Assembly: GCA_009746045.1 (NCBI GenBank)
Contig: RPFO01000076.1
Coordinates: forward strand, 3,974,920-4,038,919
Length of the DNA: 64,000 nt
From: Mesostigma viride
Lineage: Eukaryota > Streptophyta > Mesostigmatophyceae > Mesostigmatales > Mesostigmataceae
Direction of reading: 5' to 3'
Positions within the stretch are counted from its first letter, which is position 1; each line of letters starts with the position of its first letter. Position numbers and translations under genes: made by a program. This document shows, piece after piece, positions 10,263 to 20,033 of the stretch. The notes beneath the pieces were generated by a model. It had not been told where the DNA came from. It saw only the letters and a program-made list of their open reading frames with translations, and searched no databases.

Positions 10263-11100
10263 AGTTAACGCCACGCGCATTGGCGTGTTCCTGATTCGGC
10301 ATATCTCTGCGATTCCAGCGGCACCGGAACGAGTTCATTCCGACAAGTATCAAGAAAGTTATGGTGTTCCGACTTCCCGGTCGCGCGCGAGCGCGAGCCG
10401 GCTGTTCTTCTAAGTCGTGCGTGAATATATGCCGACGACATATGGGGTCGACAGTAATTCCTGGGCTGACAGGATTTAGGTGCTGAACCTACGACGGTAT
10501 TGGATTAATACGTCGTACGCAGGAAATAGGAACCTTAACCTGTGGTCTGTTGGTACCGCAGGCTTAGTCCTGGACTTCTAGGTGCAGACGTACGCAATAA
10601 TCACTGTGGACTGTACTCTGTGGTCACTGTGCCTGTATGGCAGACCTACTGTATATGATCTGGGCGCTGTACAGGTTGTGAATACTGTACCGGGAGTGTT
10701 AATACTGAGCAGGCCCTCCGAGGCTGCTCAGGCCTAGCAAAGCACAGTGCACAAGTATATAAAGAATAGGCCAGTGCCAATTGGGCATCTCTTGCGAGCC
10801 TGCCTCACGTGTGTTGCCTTGACTTGGCAAACTCGTGTCTAAGCCTCAAGTGTCTGAGCGCTGTGTCACGTCCGTGATCATTTACGTCCGTGCACTCAAG
10901 AAGTTACGCGGTTGCCGTAATCGGAATCGTTACCGACGTTTGGTTGGTTCCGATTCAGTAGGCCGCAGGCTTTGTTCCTTGGGCCGGTGTGGAGCGCCGC
11001 GCCGGAAAGGCCTGAATTTCTAGAGTGACAGTCTTAGGTGACCTGACTTAGGTTCAGGCGCAAGACTTTGGGGCGCAAAGCCTTGGTGGCTTGCGCAATA
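10263..11100 (+). mobile_element. Putative isolated family I LTR (right end uncertain)
   Basis: The start AGTTAACGCC follows a polypurine tract. A clear TATA box (AAGTATATAAAG) lies near 10,748-10,760, as expected for an LTR promoter. The end is not recognised, and the end coordinate is only a limit. No internal element sequence follows, so this is a solo or truncated copy. Confidence 0.35.
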
Positions 11101-12718
11101 TTCCGGTGCGTGACATTTGGCAGTTATGAATCTTTTGTATTGTCCAGACGGAATGATGTTCAGTCCATCTGACAAAGCTAGATACGCAGATCGTAGTGTG
11201 CGGTGTGCTGGCTCGCACGTGGTTGTCGAACAGACTTGCTCTGCATTTTGCTGGCAGTCTAACTGCACGTCAGGCGGCTTGCTGGCAAATGCGACAGCGC
11301 ATGGATGCCGGGATTTTTGGAGGTATTTAGGAGCAGCGCAGCGGCCATGGTGGTCGTTGTTCGCTCGTTTCTCTCCCTCACAACTAGTTTGTTGTCTTCA
11401 TGGGGTTAAACTTCTCGAACAGCCCGGAGCAGCCCCCGTGAGTGGTTGCATGTCGTTGCCATGACGATGGTTGATAAGATTGACAATGGTTTGATCCGGT
11501 TGGGATGTTGTTGGCATTGTGGACGAGAAACGTTCTGCTGACCCGGGAACAGTCCCGGGAAAGGGCCGGTTCGTCGTTGGCCAGTGTGCCAGTAACTGGG
11601 ACATGAGCGCAGAGTCACACAGTTGATATAGATTATGACGTAAGTAAACACTGTTGCGCCACAGTGGCGTCATGGTCGGTCTGTGGTGATTTCGATGGGT
11701 CTCAAGGATATGTAGTTACTCTTACAGTTGCGGCAGCACAACTCGGCATTCATTGTAATTTGTCAAATGTTATGGAATGAATGGTTTGGGCATTGCTTTC
11801 ATCATAAAGCATTATTGCAATCTTCATAATATAAATATCGGCTGGCTGCGCTGCCTGTCATGAAGGTGGTGGTGCCGTCAAGGACCACACCTATCATTTC
11901 CACTTTATTTAAACGAGCGAACAACCCTTGGCGGGTTCAGTTCGGACAGCCTGAGCCGGAGATATACCCAAGCTGCCGGCTTGCAGAATCAAGCACTTGG
12001 AAGAGGATTAAGCTTATCCTTTAAAAAGCTATGAAGAGGATTAGGCTTATCCTTGAAAAAGCCATGAAGAGGATTATGCTTATCCTTGAAAAAGCACTGA
12101 AGAGGTTATTGCTTAGCCTATTTGAAAAGCATGTGTGGTCCTGTCGTGGGAATTTTTAATATAGTGGATCACACACAAGAGTACTCTATTGCTATGGATA
12201 TGCCTTCCAAGTGATAGGCTAGGATATAATGGCACGCAAACGCGACAGCTGTAACATTATCCAGTTTTAACAACGCTCCGTTCCAACCACATTCACACAT
12301 TGCTGCATTGCAGCCATATCCTTATACATTGCGTTTAACCCTTCAATTGTACTGAGTCCGTTTTCGTGGCGCCAGTTGAACTGGCACCGCTCTAAGGACT
12401 GAGTTTGTGCGCCTTGCAGGCGCCGCGCCAAAAAAAAAGCCGTCAAACCTGGGGGAATTGAAAGATCTAGACGTCAGCTTTCCGTAGAGCACTTCAGACC
12501 GTACTTTGGACACCTGGCCAGGGAGATATGCTTGAGCAAAGTTAGGGGGGTACCATGGTCCAACGGGACCGACGTGCATGAAAAATATTGACGCGCACGG
12601 CTATGGTGGTGCACACAACTGACTGGTACGAGAGAATGGCTTGACATAATGGACTCAATTTTTGTAGGCATGATTTCAAGTCCTAAAAACGTTTTATCCC
12701 TAGCCATGGAACGTTTGA
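11101..12718. other. Spacer without recognised gene
   Basis: Apart from the 33-bp tandem repeat at 12,000-12,132 and a short inverted repeat (CCCGGGA/TCCCGGG near 11,538), I see no gene, LTR or element end here. The open frames are short and lack motifs. The last five bases before copy C (12719-12723, AGATG) continue into its TSD. Confidence 0.5.
12000..12132 (+). repeat. 33-bp tandem repeat, four units
   Basis: Units at 12000, 12033, 12066 and 12099 follow the pattern GAAGAGGATTAGGCTTATCC plus TTGAAAAAGCCAT. The fourth is 34 bp and more diverged. The unit is a multiple of three and in one frame gives a short Lys/Arg/Leu-rich repeat ending at about 12,160, but nothing shows that it is coding. 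Confidence 0.8.
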
Positions 12719-12723
12719 AGATG

Positions 12724-13366
12724 AGTTAGCATTTTGGGCAACCAATATGCTAAGTGGACGCAGTTTGGAAAGACCTTTCCAACGCCGTGCTGACCGCCTG
12801 AAACAGACAAGGGACGAGAAAGATATCAAGTCCCGAAGTCCTAGCCATCCGTGGCCGACTAGGGTGCAGTCCTCTGGCATAGTGGACAGGACACGTGGCA
12901 GGCCGTGCCTGCACAGGCTTAGCCTGATTATCACGTGACTGTGGTCCACGTAGATCAGAGGAGCAGCAGCCTGTGACTGGTGGAATACTGGAGCTGGCAC
13001 AGGTCTGCAAGGATACTAGGCCTTGCAGGCTTGTGACAGGTCCTGTACTTCCTAGGTTGCAGAGTCTAGGCAAATCCAGTTCGTCCTGGCTCTGCACTGA
13101 TGCCAGTGGACGTTGAGGATTTGCTTGCACGCCTGCACGTGCCTCGTCACACCGATGGGAACGAGGAACAACGCAAGGATATAGCTTGGTCATGGGGGAT
13201 GACCAGCTATCTCGGAAAGCACGAACCGTGGGTGCCACCTTGGTCGTGGAAGTGCCCATTGTGGTCGTGGCCTGGTGAACAGATTTAAGGTTGCTGCCTT
13301 GCAACATTGGCTAAGACGCGCTGTGAAAGATCAAGAGCTCACATACGTTGGGAGCTCTTTCTAACT
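12724..13366 (+). repeat. 5' LTR of copy C
   Basis: 643 bp, beginning AGTTAGC and ending CTAACT, a 6-bp perfect inverted repeat instead of the usual TG...CA. It is identical to 21,917-22,559 except for an A/C difference in GAGCTCA[C]ATACG near the right end. It should hold the promoter. I see no strong TATA box. Confidence 0.92.
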
Positions 13367-13391
13367 CGTATTATTGTCTCCTTACTTCTTC

Positions 13392-14579
13392 ATGTCCAAC
13401 GTGCCGAGGGAACAGGCCATTGAGCCTTCGCAAAGCCAGAGCTCGCAGCCGCAGCTTCGGGTAGGAGCCCCGGAGCGATCACGACCTTTTCATCCCTACG
13501 CTCATCCGAGCACCGCATCAACCTTCGTCCAGGCGGCGTACCTGGCAAGGGGGCTGGCGAAGAAAGGTTGGGTAGCAGTTTGCGGAACTGCAGCAGGGCC
13601 GGCGGCGAGCGACCCCATTGTGATGCAGATTGAGGCTTCGACAGCTCCCGGCGAATTGTCGCGAGAGGCCGTCGAAAAGTTTGTGTCAATACGGGACGAG
13701 CTGTCCTCGACCATTTACGGTCTGGAGGTGGCTCACCAGGGCGGGCACGTGACCGTGTCGCAGCTGGATTTGGCGCGGGAGGCACTGGGCCAGATCGTGG
13801 CCATTGGACTGGGAGCAGCGCGACTGTTCAACCATCAGGTGGCAACGTCTGTGCTGGGCGCGGGAGTTGAAGTCCCGGACGTGATCAGGCAAGCGCAGGC
13901 GCGCGAAGTCGACAACCCCTGGTCGTCGGCAGAGGTGGTTTCACAAACGTGCGAACACCTCGTGAACATTCTTTTGCAGGAGTCACGGGGCAACGCAGAC
14001 CGGTGGGTGATAACCACACGACCATTTGGGATTTGGTCAACACTCGACACACCGCGGGCGGCGGAACCAGACGCACACGATCCAGTGGTCGAGGTCATCA
14101 CGGGTCGGGAGGTAACGCCAGAAGACTTCCATTACCAATTCGTTGATCAGCCAGAGGGGATCATCGAACGTTCATCTCAGCAGATAGATCAAGGCGACGG
14201 TACCACAGAAGGGTACGCTGCACGACGTCGTGCTGAGCTGCACGTCCCGCAAGAGCCCGAACACGACTACGGTGGTCGTGGGGCTTGCAACGACAAGCGG
14301 GGTGGTGGAACGCGGTGGGTGAGGAGCCTTGAGTGGGATCGCTCGAGTGGGAGCGAGCCCCGGATCCCAGTGGAGAAGTCTGCAGACGGGCGACCCGTTA
14401 GCAGAGTGTTTGGACCCTACGCCGACGGGGAGGACGCCGCTGGCAGCGACGAGGAGCGGCCAGAGACGCCCATCGCAGCCACTGCTCAAGAGCGAGAGCT
14501 GGAGGCAGCGAACCAAGCAGGTGCTGAGTCAGTAGCTGGGACGGTGCCCACGGCATCCCCCAGCGACGCCAGTGCTTGA
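13392..14579 (+). CDS. Family I ORF1, unknown protein (395 aa)
   Basis: An intact frame between the 5' LTR and gag, which standard Ty1/copia elements do not have. I chose the ATG at 13,392 (CATGTCC), the first in frame after the LTR. The protein has no transmembrane segment or Cys/His knuckle. The first half is mixed and alpha-rich (about residues 30-200). The second half is charged and low-complexity, rich in Asp/Glu/Arg and Gly, with an acidic Ala/Glu-rich end. It may be a capsid-related or accessory protein, but I recognise no family. It is uninterrupted while gag and pol beside it are broken. It ends 52 bp before the gag ATG. Confidence 0.6.
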   Translation: MSNVPREQAIEPSQSQSSQPQLRVGAPERSRPFHPYAHPSTASTFVQAAYLARGLAKKGWVAVCGTAAGPAASDPIVMQIEASTAPGELSREAVEKFVSIRDELSSTIYGLEVAHQGGHVTVSQLDLAREALGQIVAIGLGAARLFNHQVATSVLGAGVEVPDVIRQAQAREVDNPWSSAEVVSQTCEHLVNILLQESRGNADRWVITTRPFGIWSTLDTPRAAEPDAHDPVVEVITGREVTPEDFHYQFVDQPEGIIERSSQQIDQGDGTTEGYAARRRAELHVPQEPEHDYGGRGACNDKRGGGTRWVRSLEWDRSSGSEPRIPVEKSADGRPVSRVFGPYADGEDAAGSDEERPETPIAATAQERELEAANQAGAESVAGTVPTASPSDASA

Positions 14580-14631
14580 GTCAGTTCTTCCTTTTCCTTC
14601 GCCTTTATTGTTGTGTCCCCACTTGTATATA

Positions 14632-15983
14632 ATGCCTCGTGGCAAACCGGGCGACGGCGACAAGGGCGAGGAGGGGGCACCGGCTGGAGAGAGCCAGGAG
14701 CCTGGGAAGGGCAAGGAGGCGCTGGTGGGAGAGGCGATCCCAGCCAGCGACGGCGATGGGGGAAAGCGACCAGGGAGCAAGAGGCGACACGAAGACTCGG
14801 TGGAGGAGGCGCGCAAGGCGCGGGCGCTGGGGGCATCTGATGCAATAACGGTGGCGAATGGGCAACCTGCCGTGGAGAAGCGTAAGAGGGACCCCTCTGC
14901 TGACGGCAATGGTAAGAGGCCTCATGTGGATGTGCTCTCCCCTGTGCCTGCTGGACCAAGTGGTGCTGTTGTTGTGACACCCGCTGTGGTGGAGCCAGTG
15001 AAGGCGCTGCCAGGGTCGAGACCTCACATGAGTGCTGTCACTGTTATGAATGGACAAAAGCCTCTTAACCCACCACTAGCACAGGAAGCTTTGGACAAGT
15101 GGCTAGAGGACATGGAGCTTGTTGTGTTCTCCGTGGACCCCACTGTCAACCTAGTGCAAGTGTTTCACTCGTCCACGTGCAACAGGGACTCGTCAGAGCG
15201 TGTCAGGGAGAAGGCTAGGACTGCTGTCAAGGATAAGCTAACCTGGGCACAGTTCCTGGAAGGGTTGAGGGAAGAGTTCTCTGACAAGGTTCTCAACCTC
15301 ACCAACTACTACAAGCCAGTATGACACCTTTGAGATAGTGGGCCCTGTGGCAGAGGAATGGGCTAGGCTCAACCGTATCAGGACAAGGGGGCCAAGTATG
15401 GCTTCCTGGTCACAGATAGGGCCTTGGCAGACTATTTCCTGGACCGTATGGGTTTGAGTGTGGATGGGAGGAACGGTGCCCGCATGTTTCTTAACCAGAC
15501 TGATGGCTCCTTGCGTGCTCTGGAGCTTGTAATCCTCAGCATAAGGAAGCCAGAACCTGCCTGCAAGGCTATCCAGTCCCATGGCAGCAATGCCACCTCC
15601 GCTGTGCAGGGCCAAGGTGATGTCCCCGGGTACCCAGCCCGTGATGGGGCAAGGCCCAACAAGCGTAAGCGCTTCAGGCGCCAGAGGCAGGGGCTCAGGG
15701 TGGCAAGGGTGCAGGTCCCCAAGGAGGGGTTGGGGGCCAGCAAGCTGGTGGTCAGCAGGGTAAGGGTGGCCAAGGGCAAGGCAAGGGCCAAGCTCAAGGC
15801 AACCAGGGCAAGCAGGGTGGGCAGCCTCAGGGAGGCCAGGGGAAGCCTGGCAAGGGTGGGGCTGGGTCTGGGAAGAAGGGTGGAGCATGTTTTGTGTGTG
15901 GCAAGGAAGGTCACTGGCGTCGTGAGTGTCCTGACAGGAAGGCCAAGCCTGCTGGGGCAGGAGGCCAGTCTGGGCAGCAGTGA
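14632..15983 (+). pseudogene. gag of copy C: capsid-like part and CCHC knuckle, frameshifted
   Basis: The ATG at 14,632 opens a Gly/Lys/Glu-rich N-terminus, then a capsid-like stretch (WLEDMELVVFS ... TWAQFLEGLREEF, about 15,100-15,280) of the kind found in retrotransposon Gag. One-base shifts near 15,318, 15,380 and 15,660 are needed to reach the Gln/Gly/Lys-rich linker and the RNA-binding knuckle CX2CX4HX4C (CFVCGKEGHWRREC, 15,888-15,929). The frame ends in TGA at 15,981 followed by CTAG. Gag would form the particle that packages element RNA. Confidence 0.65.
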
Positions 15984-15990
15984 CTAGCTA
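15981..15990 (+). promoter_or_regulatory. Gag-Pol UGA stop in a readthrough context (UGA-CUAG)
   Basis: The gag frame stops at TGA (15,981-15,983), and the same frame then stays open to 16,913 through integrase. The bases after the stop are CTAG. UGA followed by CUA(G) is a known leaky context used for stop-codon readthrough in some viruses and cellular genes. It would let a fraction of ribosomes make Gag-Pol. Use here is inferred. Confidence 0.5.
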
Positions 15991-16916
15991 CATCATCCCC
16001 TGTAAATAGTCAATCACCCCTTGGGGAAGGTGTGCTGGATGTACATAAGGACGGGGGTGTGCCCCTTGTGCAGCACCAAGGGTGTAAAGATGTTGTTCTT
16101 CCACTGGATTGCAATAACAATGCTGCAGCTGAATTCCCTATGCCTCATGCAGGTGGTGGGTCTCCAGCAGGTGCTGGCCTGGAGGGCCAAGGGACCTTGC
16201 TGGAAGGGCCTGGAGCGGTCCAGGGTGCAGGGCCTGACTTGGGGCGTCAGGACGGCCTGCAGGGAAGCCCTGGAACCTCAGGAGTGGATCATGTGTCCCC
16301 ACACACGGTTCAGACGTCTCGCCAGGTCAGTACTGAGAGAGTGCTGAGCTATGCTGAGGCTGGCCATAGGTTGCATCACATGTTTGGGCATTCTGGGCAG
16401 GCAGCAATGTTTGCTTGGAAGCTAGGTAGGGAGCCTTTGTGGGAGGCTTGCCAGGCTGCTGCTGAGAACTGTGGTTGCCAGGAGAATGCTGTTCACCCAC
16501 CTCAGTCCCATGCTAGGGAGCCTGCTAGGGAGCGTGGCGACATCCAGATGGATATCCAGCATATCAGGGGCTTGTATATATTGGTGGGGGTGGACAGGTT
16601 CAGCAGATACAGGCTGATAGACGTTCTGCCTGGTATGCAGGAGCACCACTTGTTGTTGGGTATGAAGGCCCTGATCCCAGGCTTTGGGGTGTGCAAGAGT
16701 GTGCAGGCAGACTTGCAGTTTGACTGTTTGCTCAAGCATCAGGACCAGCTGCCTTGTAAGCTGGTAGTAGTCCCCAGGGAGAGTCATGGGCAGCAAGGGG
16801 CTGTAGAGAGATCCATACGTGAAGTGAAGACAGTGGTGCTAGCAGCAGAGTCAGTGCCACTTGTGGCATCTGCCTTAGAGAGGGCAGCCTGGTGTAAGGG
16901 GATAGAGAGCAGCTGA
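15984..16916 (+). CDS. Integrase domain of copy C
   Basis: In frame with the gag knuckle after the UGA. Residues in order: an H..H..C.C finger (LHHMFGHSG ... NCGCQ, about 16,370-16,480), first Asp in IQMDIQHI (codon 16,551), DRFSRYRLIDVL, second Asp in VQADLQFD (16,710) and Glu in QQGAVERSI (16,806). Asp to Glu spans 31 intervening residues, shorter than DD35E. The frame ends at TGA 16,914 only because of an apparent one-base shift in the GGGG near 16,890. The next frame (EQLNHRVNYY) continues the protein. Integrase inserts the cDNA and explains the 5-bp TSD. Confidence 0.7.
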   Translation, partial: LATSSPVNSQSPLGEGVLDVHKDGGVPLVQHQGCKDVVLPLDCNNNAAAEFPMPHAGGGSPAGAGLEGQGTLLEGPGAVQGAGPDLGRQDGLQGSPGTSGVDHVSPHTVQTSRQVSTERVLSYAEAGHRLHHMFGHSGQAAMFAWKLGREPLWEACQAAAENCGCQENAVHPPQSHAREPARERGDIQMDIQHIRGLYILVGVDRFSRYRLIDVLPGMQEHHLLLGMKALIPGFGVCKSVQADLQFDCLLKHQDQLPCKLVVVPRESHGQQGAVERSIREVKTVVLAAESVPLVASALERAAWCKGIESS

Positions 16917-16945
16917 ACCACAGGGTTAACTATTACTTTGATGGT

Positions 16946-18343
16946 GTGGCTGTCTCTCCCCTGGCCCTGCAGTATAGCTTGTTACCTGAGAACGTGGTGC
17001 AGGCCAGTCTTAGGAAGGCAGATAGGTTATTTGCCCAGCTGAGACGTAAGGACAAGAACTGGAATGTGCTGAGGCCTCAGGTGGGGCTGAAGGTCAGGAT
17101 GTGGAAGGAACCATCTATTCCAGGCAAGCGGGGGAAGTGGCAGGATGGGGTTGTCACTCGTGTGGAGGAAGCTAACAGATCTTGCCTGGTGGCTTTGGAA
17201 AAGGATCCAAGGCACGTGTACAGGTTGTCCTGGGCTCATGTCAAGGAGAGAAGGCCACATGCAATCTGGCCTGCAGACGGGCCAGGCCCTCCCAGCTGGG
17301 TTGAGGAGCCAGGCCAGAGCCAGGCAGCAGCAGCTAACAATCCTCTGGTGGTGGATGATGGTCTGTCCCTGCTGGAAGATGACGAGCAGGAGGAGGCTGC
17401 TGAAGCAACTGTCACAAGGCCAGAGGGGACGGGGCAGCCACCTAAGGCCCGGGGGCCTCTCATGGCGGACGTCATCCGAGCACTCATGCGCAGCAAACAT
17501 GATCCCAAGGTATCCAAGCTCACGGGGTGGGGGTCGTGCTGGGCAGCTACAATGGAGGTAGATACCAACTCACAGGTGTCTGTCATCAGGGAAGAGGATG
17601 CTGTAGGCTTACAGATGTCCCATCCCAGTTGCCTTGCTGTGTCTGATTTCTCAGGAAAGGTGTCCATGAAGATCCTTGGGGAAGTGAGTGTGCCTATCTT
17701 AGGGGTGCCCACCACGTTCTGTGTGGTAGAGGGCTATCAGGGGCCTGCCATTCTGGGTCAGAACTTCTTGTGCATGCCAGGGGTTACTTTGACCTCTGAT
17801 GAGTTGGCACTAGAAGGCAGGGGCAGCCTCCCCCTTGAAAGATATCACTATTCCCAGGGTCTTGCAGTGGCGGTAAAGGCTGTTAGGAGTCAGCCAGCTG
17901 AGGGTCCTCAAGGTCAGGAGCCCATAGCTGAGGACCTGTTGATAATCCCAACCACCTTTGATCCAAGGCAGTTAGGGGTAAACAGGTACCAGATAGCTGC
18001 TCACAGTCCTATTCCCTGGCGCCAACTAGTCGAGATGATGCAGAGCCCCAAGATGGCTAAGGCATGGACTCTTGGCTTTGTTGCTTCTGGGCATGAGTGG
18101 ATAGTTTCCAACTGTGCAGAACCTGTGGATGAGCTGCCAGAAGTTCACCAGCTGCTCAGATTGATGTTTGTCCTCAAGCTCAAGGAGGTAGATGGTGTCC
18201 AGGTGCCACATGTCAGACCAGTTGTAACCGAGTATCATGGCACTGGCCAGTTGTTAGATGAGGAGCTCTATACTCCAGGGATGCTGCATGACACGTGGAG
18301 GATTCTGCTGTGTATATTTCTGTCTTTTCTGGTTAACCCATAG
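16946..18343 (+). CDS. Pol of copy C: integrase barrel, protease and start of RT
   Basis: In order: an SH3-like barrel (RPQVGLKVRMW ... GKWQDGVVTRV, about 17,080-17,170) that ends integrase; an acidic linker; a retropepsin-type protease (MEVDTNSQVSVI, Asp codon 17,561; second half PILGVPTTFCVV ... ILGQNF); and the RT fingers (FVLKLK ... RPVVTEYHGTG, about 18,160-18,250). Protease after integrase is the reverse of standard copia. The frame is cut at the TTAA at 18,333 by a piggyBac-like element and resumes at 19,685. The listed start is a GTG and not a true initiation site; translation should arrive from the integrase frame. Confidence 0.7.
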   Translation: MAVSPLALQYSLLPENVVQASLRKADRLFAQLRRKDKNWNVLRPQVGLKVRMWKEPSIPGKRGKWQDGVVTRVEEANRSCLVALEKDPRHVYRLSWAHVKERRPHAIWPADGPGPPSWVEEPGQSQAAAANNPLVVDDGLSLLEDDEQEEAAEATVTRPEGTGQPPKARGPLMADVIRALMRSKHDPKVSKLTGWGSCWAATMEVDTNSQVSVIREEDAVGLQMSHPSCLAVSDFSGKVSMKILGEVSVPILGVPTTFCVVEGYQGPAILGQNFLCMPGVTLTSDELALEGRGSLPLERYHYSQGLAVAVKAVRSQPAEGPQGQEPIAEDLLIIPTTFDPRQLGVNRYQIAAHSPIPWRQLVEMMQSPKMAKAWTLGFVASGHEWIVSNCAEPVDELPEVHQLLRLMFVLKLKEVDGVQVPHVRPVVTEYHGTGQLLDEELYTPGMLHDTWRILLCIFLSFLVNP

Positions 18344-19680
18344 TCCGGGAATGGGTTTTTGGCATTTTTAGACCCCTGAAAATGGAAAAAATCATAACTC
18401 ATAGGCCACAACTCCAAATACCCCCAACCAAGGTGCTAGGAGTATCTACACTTCAAGGGCTTTCAGAAAATGCAATAATATCTCAAGTCCATTCAGTGCT
18501 TTGCAAGATATTTACTGCCAAAGTTGGACAAAAGACGATCATTTTCAGGCAAGGGAAATCCCCTTAGTAGTTTACCCCTGCAGGGAGGGTTCTAAAAAAT
18601 TATTCTGGGGTTGGACAATCTCAATAGATAGTGCCACCATGCTTTCCTTGGGTCAGACCGCACGGATAGCCCATCTGACCTATATAATGCGCTCACTTAC
18701 GTGTGTGGGTTACGCGCGCGTAAGCAGCCATCCATGAAATGCCACACACTTATGCATTGTATACAGCCACATAGGACTGTAAAAAGTGCTGGGAAACAAA
18801 GAAGTGCTAAACCAGCACTAACGGAATGGCATCCTCCAAAGAAACACCACAAACTGAGCAGATTTGGGGCTAATAGCACTCATACAGCAGGCATGGAAAC
18901 CTGCTGCAAGAGGCACTGATACACTCGTGTAAAATGGATGTATAAACGACAGATTCCCGTGCAAACGACATGCAAACACGTTGCCGTACCTGGCTTGATC
19001 ACGACCTTTCCGGGTTCTGCTGGCCGGGACCCTCATATCTCACACTGGCTAATGCTTTCCAGGCATAGGCCGCCATAGCCGCATAATGCATGCATCCGAC
19101 ATGATTACCAGGTTGATGTTCTGTGCAAAGATGACCTATAAACGCATCCGAATTCACAGGGACGCTGCTGCGGATGTCCCGTACCAAAACTGGGTGCTCG
19201 GGCTGGCGCAGACTGCCGGGCCATAAGAAGAAAATCGAAATATGGCATGCCATTACTCATCTGGTACTGAAAACCAAGAAAGCAGTAATGTCCTACCTGT
19301 ATTTTACCAATGCTATACATCTGGCCACCCCTGACCTACGAAAATCACGCATCATCATTCTGAGCAACATTCTGAACCATTACAAGCCGCGAGACGCAAA
19401 ATTTCCTTGATAACGGCACGCTAGCAGCCATATCTCGTTACGCGCGCGCGCGAGTGAAAATTTCCCGCCAAAGTCACGTGATACTGTCTCAATACACGTT
19501 GTATTTACCAGGCTATGGCGAATATTACCCCCAAACCTATGCATCACCTTCGTCCCTAAGTGTTCCCAGACCCACCGGACCACTGACATCCGTCACGGGT
19601 GGCGCGGCGCTCCTGGAATTGAGCGCCGCGCCACCGGGGGTCAAACAGTTCGATATATCGAACTGTTTCCGGACTATGGG
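18337..19680 (-). mobile_element. piggyBac-like non-autonomous element, copy 1
   Basis: 1,344 bp between duplicated TTAA sites (18,333-18,336; 19,681-19,684), with ends CCCATAGTCCGG and CCGGACTATGGG. TTAA targets with ends starting CCC are hallmarks of piggyBac. One end carries two hairpins: a GC-rich arm around GGCGCGGCGCTC and its complement, and a 26-bp palindrome centred on CGATATATCG. There is no transposase ORF. Removal leaves the RT frame of copy C continuous, so this insertion is later than copy C. Confidence 0.85.
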
Positions 19681-19684
19681 TTAA

Positions 19685-20033
19685 GGGCGTGCCCTATAGC
19701 TCTGTGCTGATTGATTTCAAGAGGGCTTTTCTCAAGGGTGACCAAGATCAGGCTAGGCAGACTTGGAGAGATATCCCTCCTTTCTTTGTGACTGTACCTG
19801 CTGTATGGAGAGCAGAGATAAAGGCCAGGTACCTGAGAATTCTGAAAGGGTTGGAAGGTCTCAGGTCCAGTCCCATAATCTGGAGAAAGAGCCTAGAGAA
19901 GTTCTTGAAGAATACTTGTGGGTTTTCTGTGTCTCCAGTGGATCCCTGTTTGTTTCAAGGGTCCCACAATGGCCTTCCTGTCTTTGCCTCACTGCATGGT
20001 GATGACCTGCATCTTATAGGTCCACCAGACTGA
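19685..20033 (+). pseudogene. RT palm of copy C, ended by an in-frame TGA
   Basis: Motif A LIDFKRAFLKGD lies near 19,708-19,743. The catalytic box is SLHGDDLHLI (His codon 19,995; Asp codons 20,001 and 20,004), HGDD as in copy B. One TGA at 20,031-20,033 separates this from the RNase H part in the same frame. The bases after it (GTT) do not match the leaky context seen after gag, so it is more likely a mutation. Confidence 0.7.

Noticed and set aside
19441-19454. CGCGCGCG run inside piggyBac copy 1 as a separate feature
   Set aside because: It is shared by copies 1 and 2 as part of the element and has no independent evidence.
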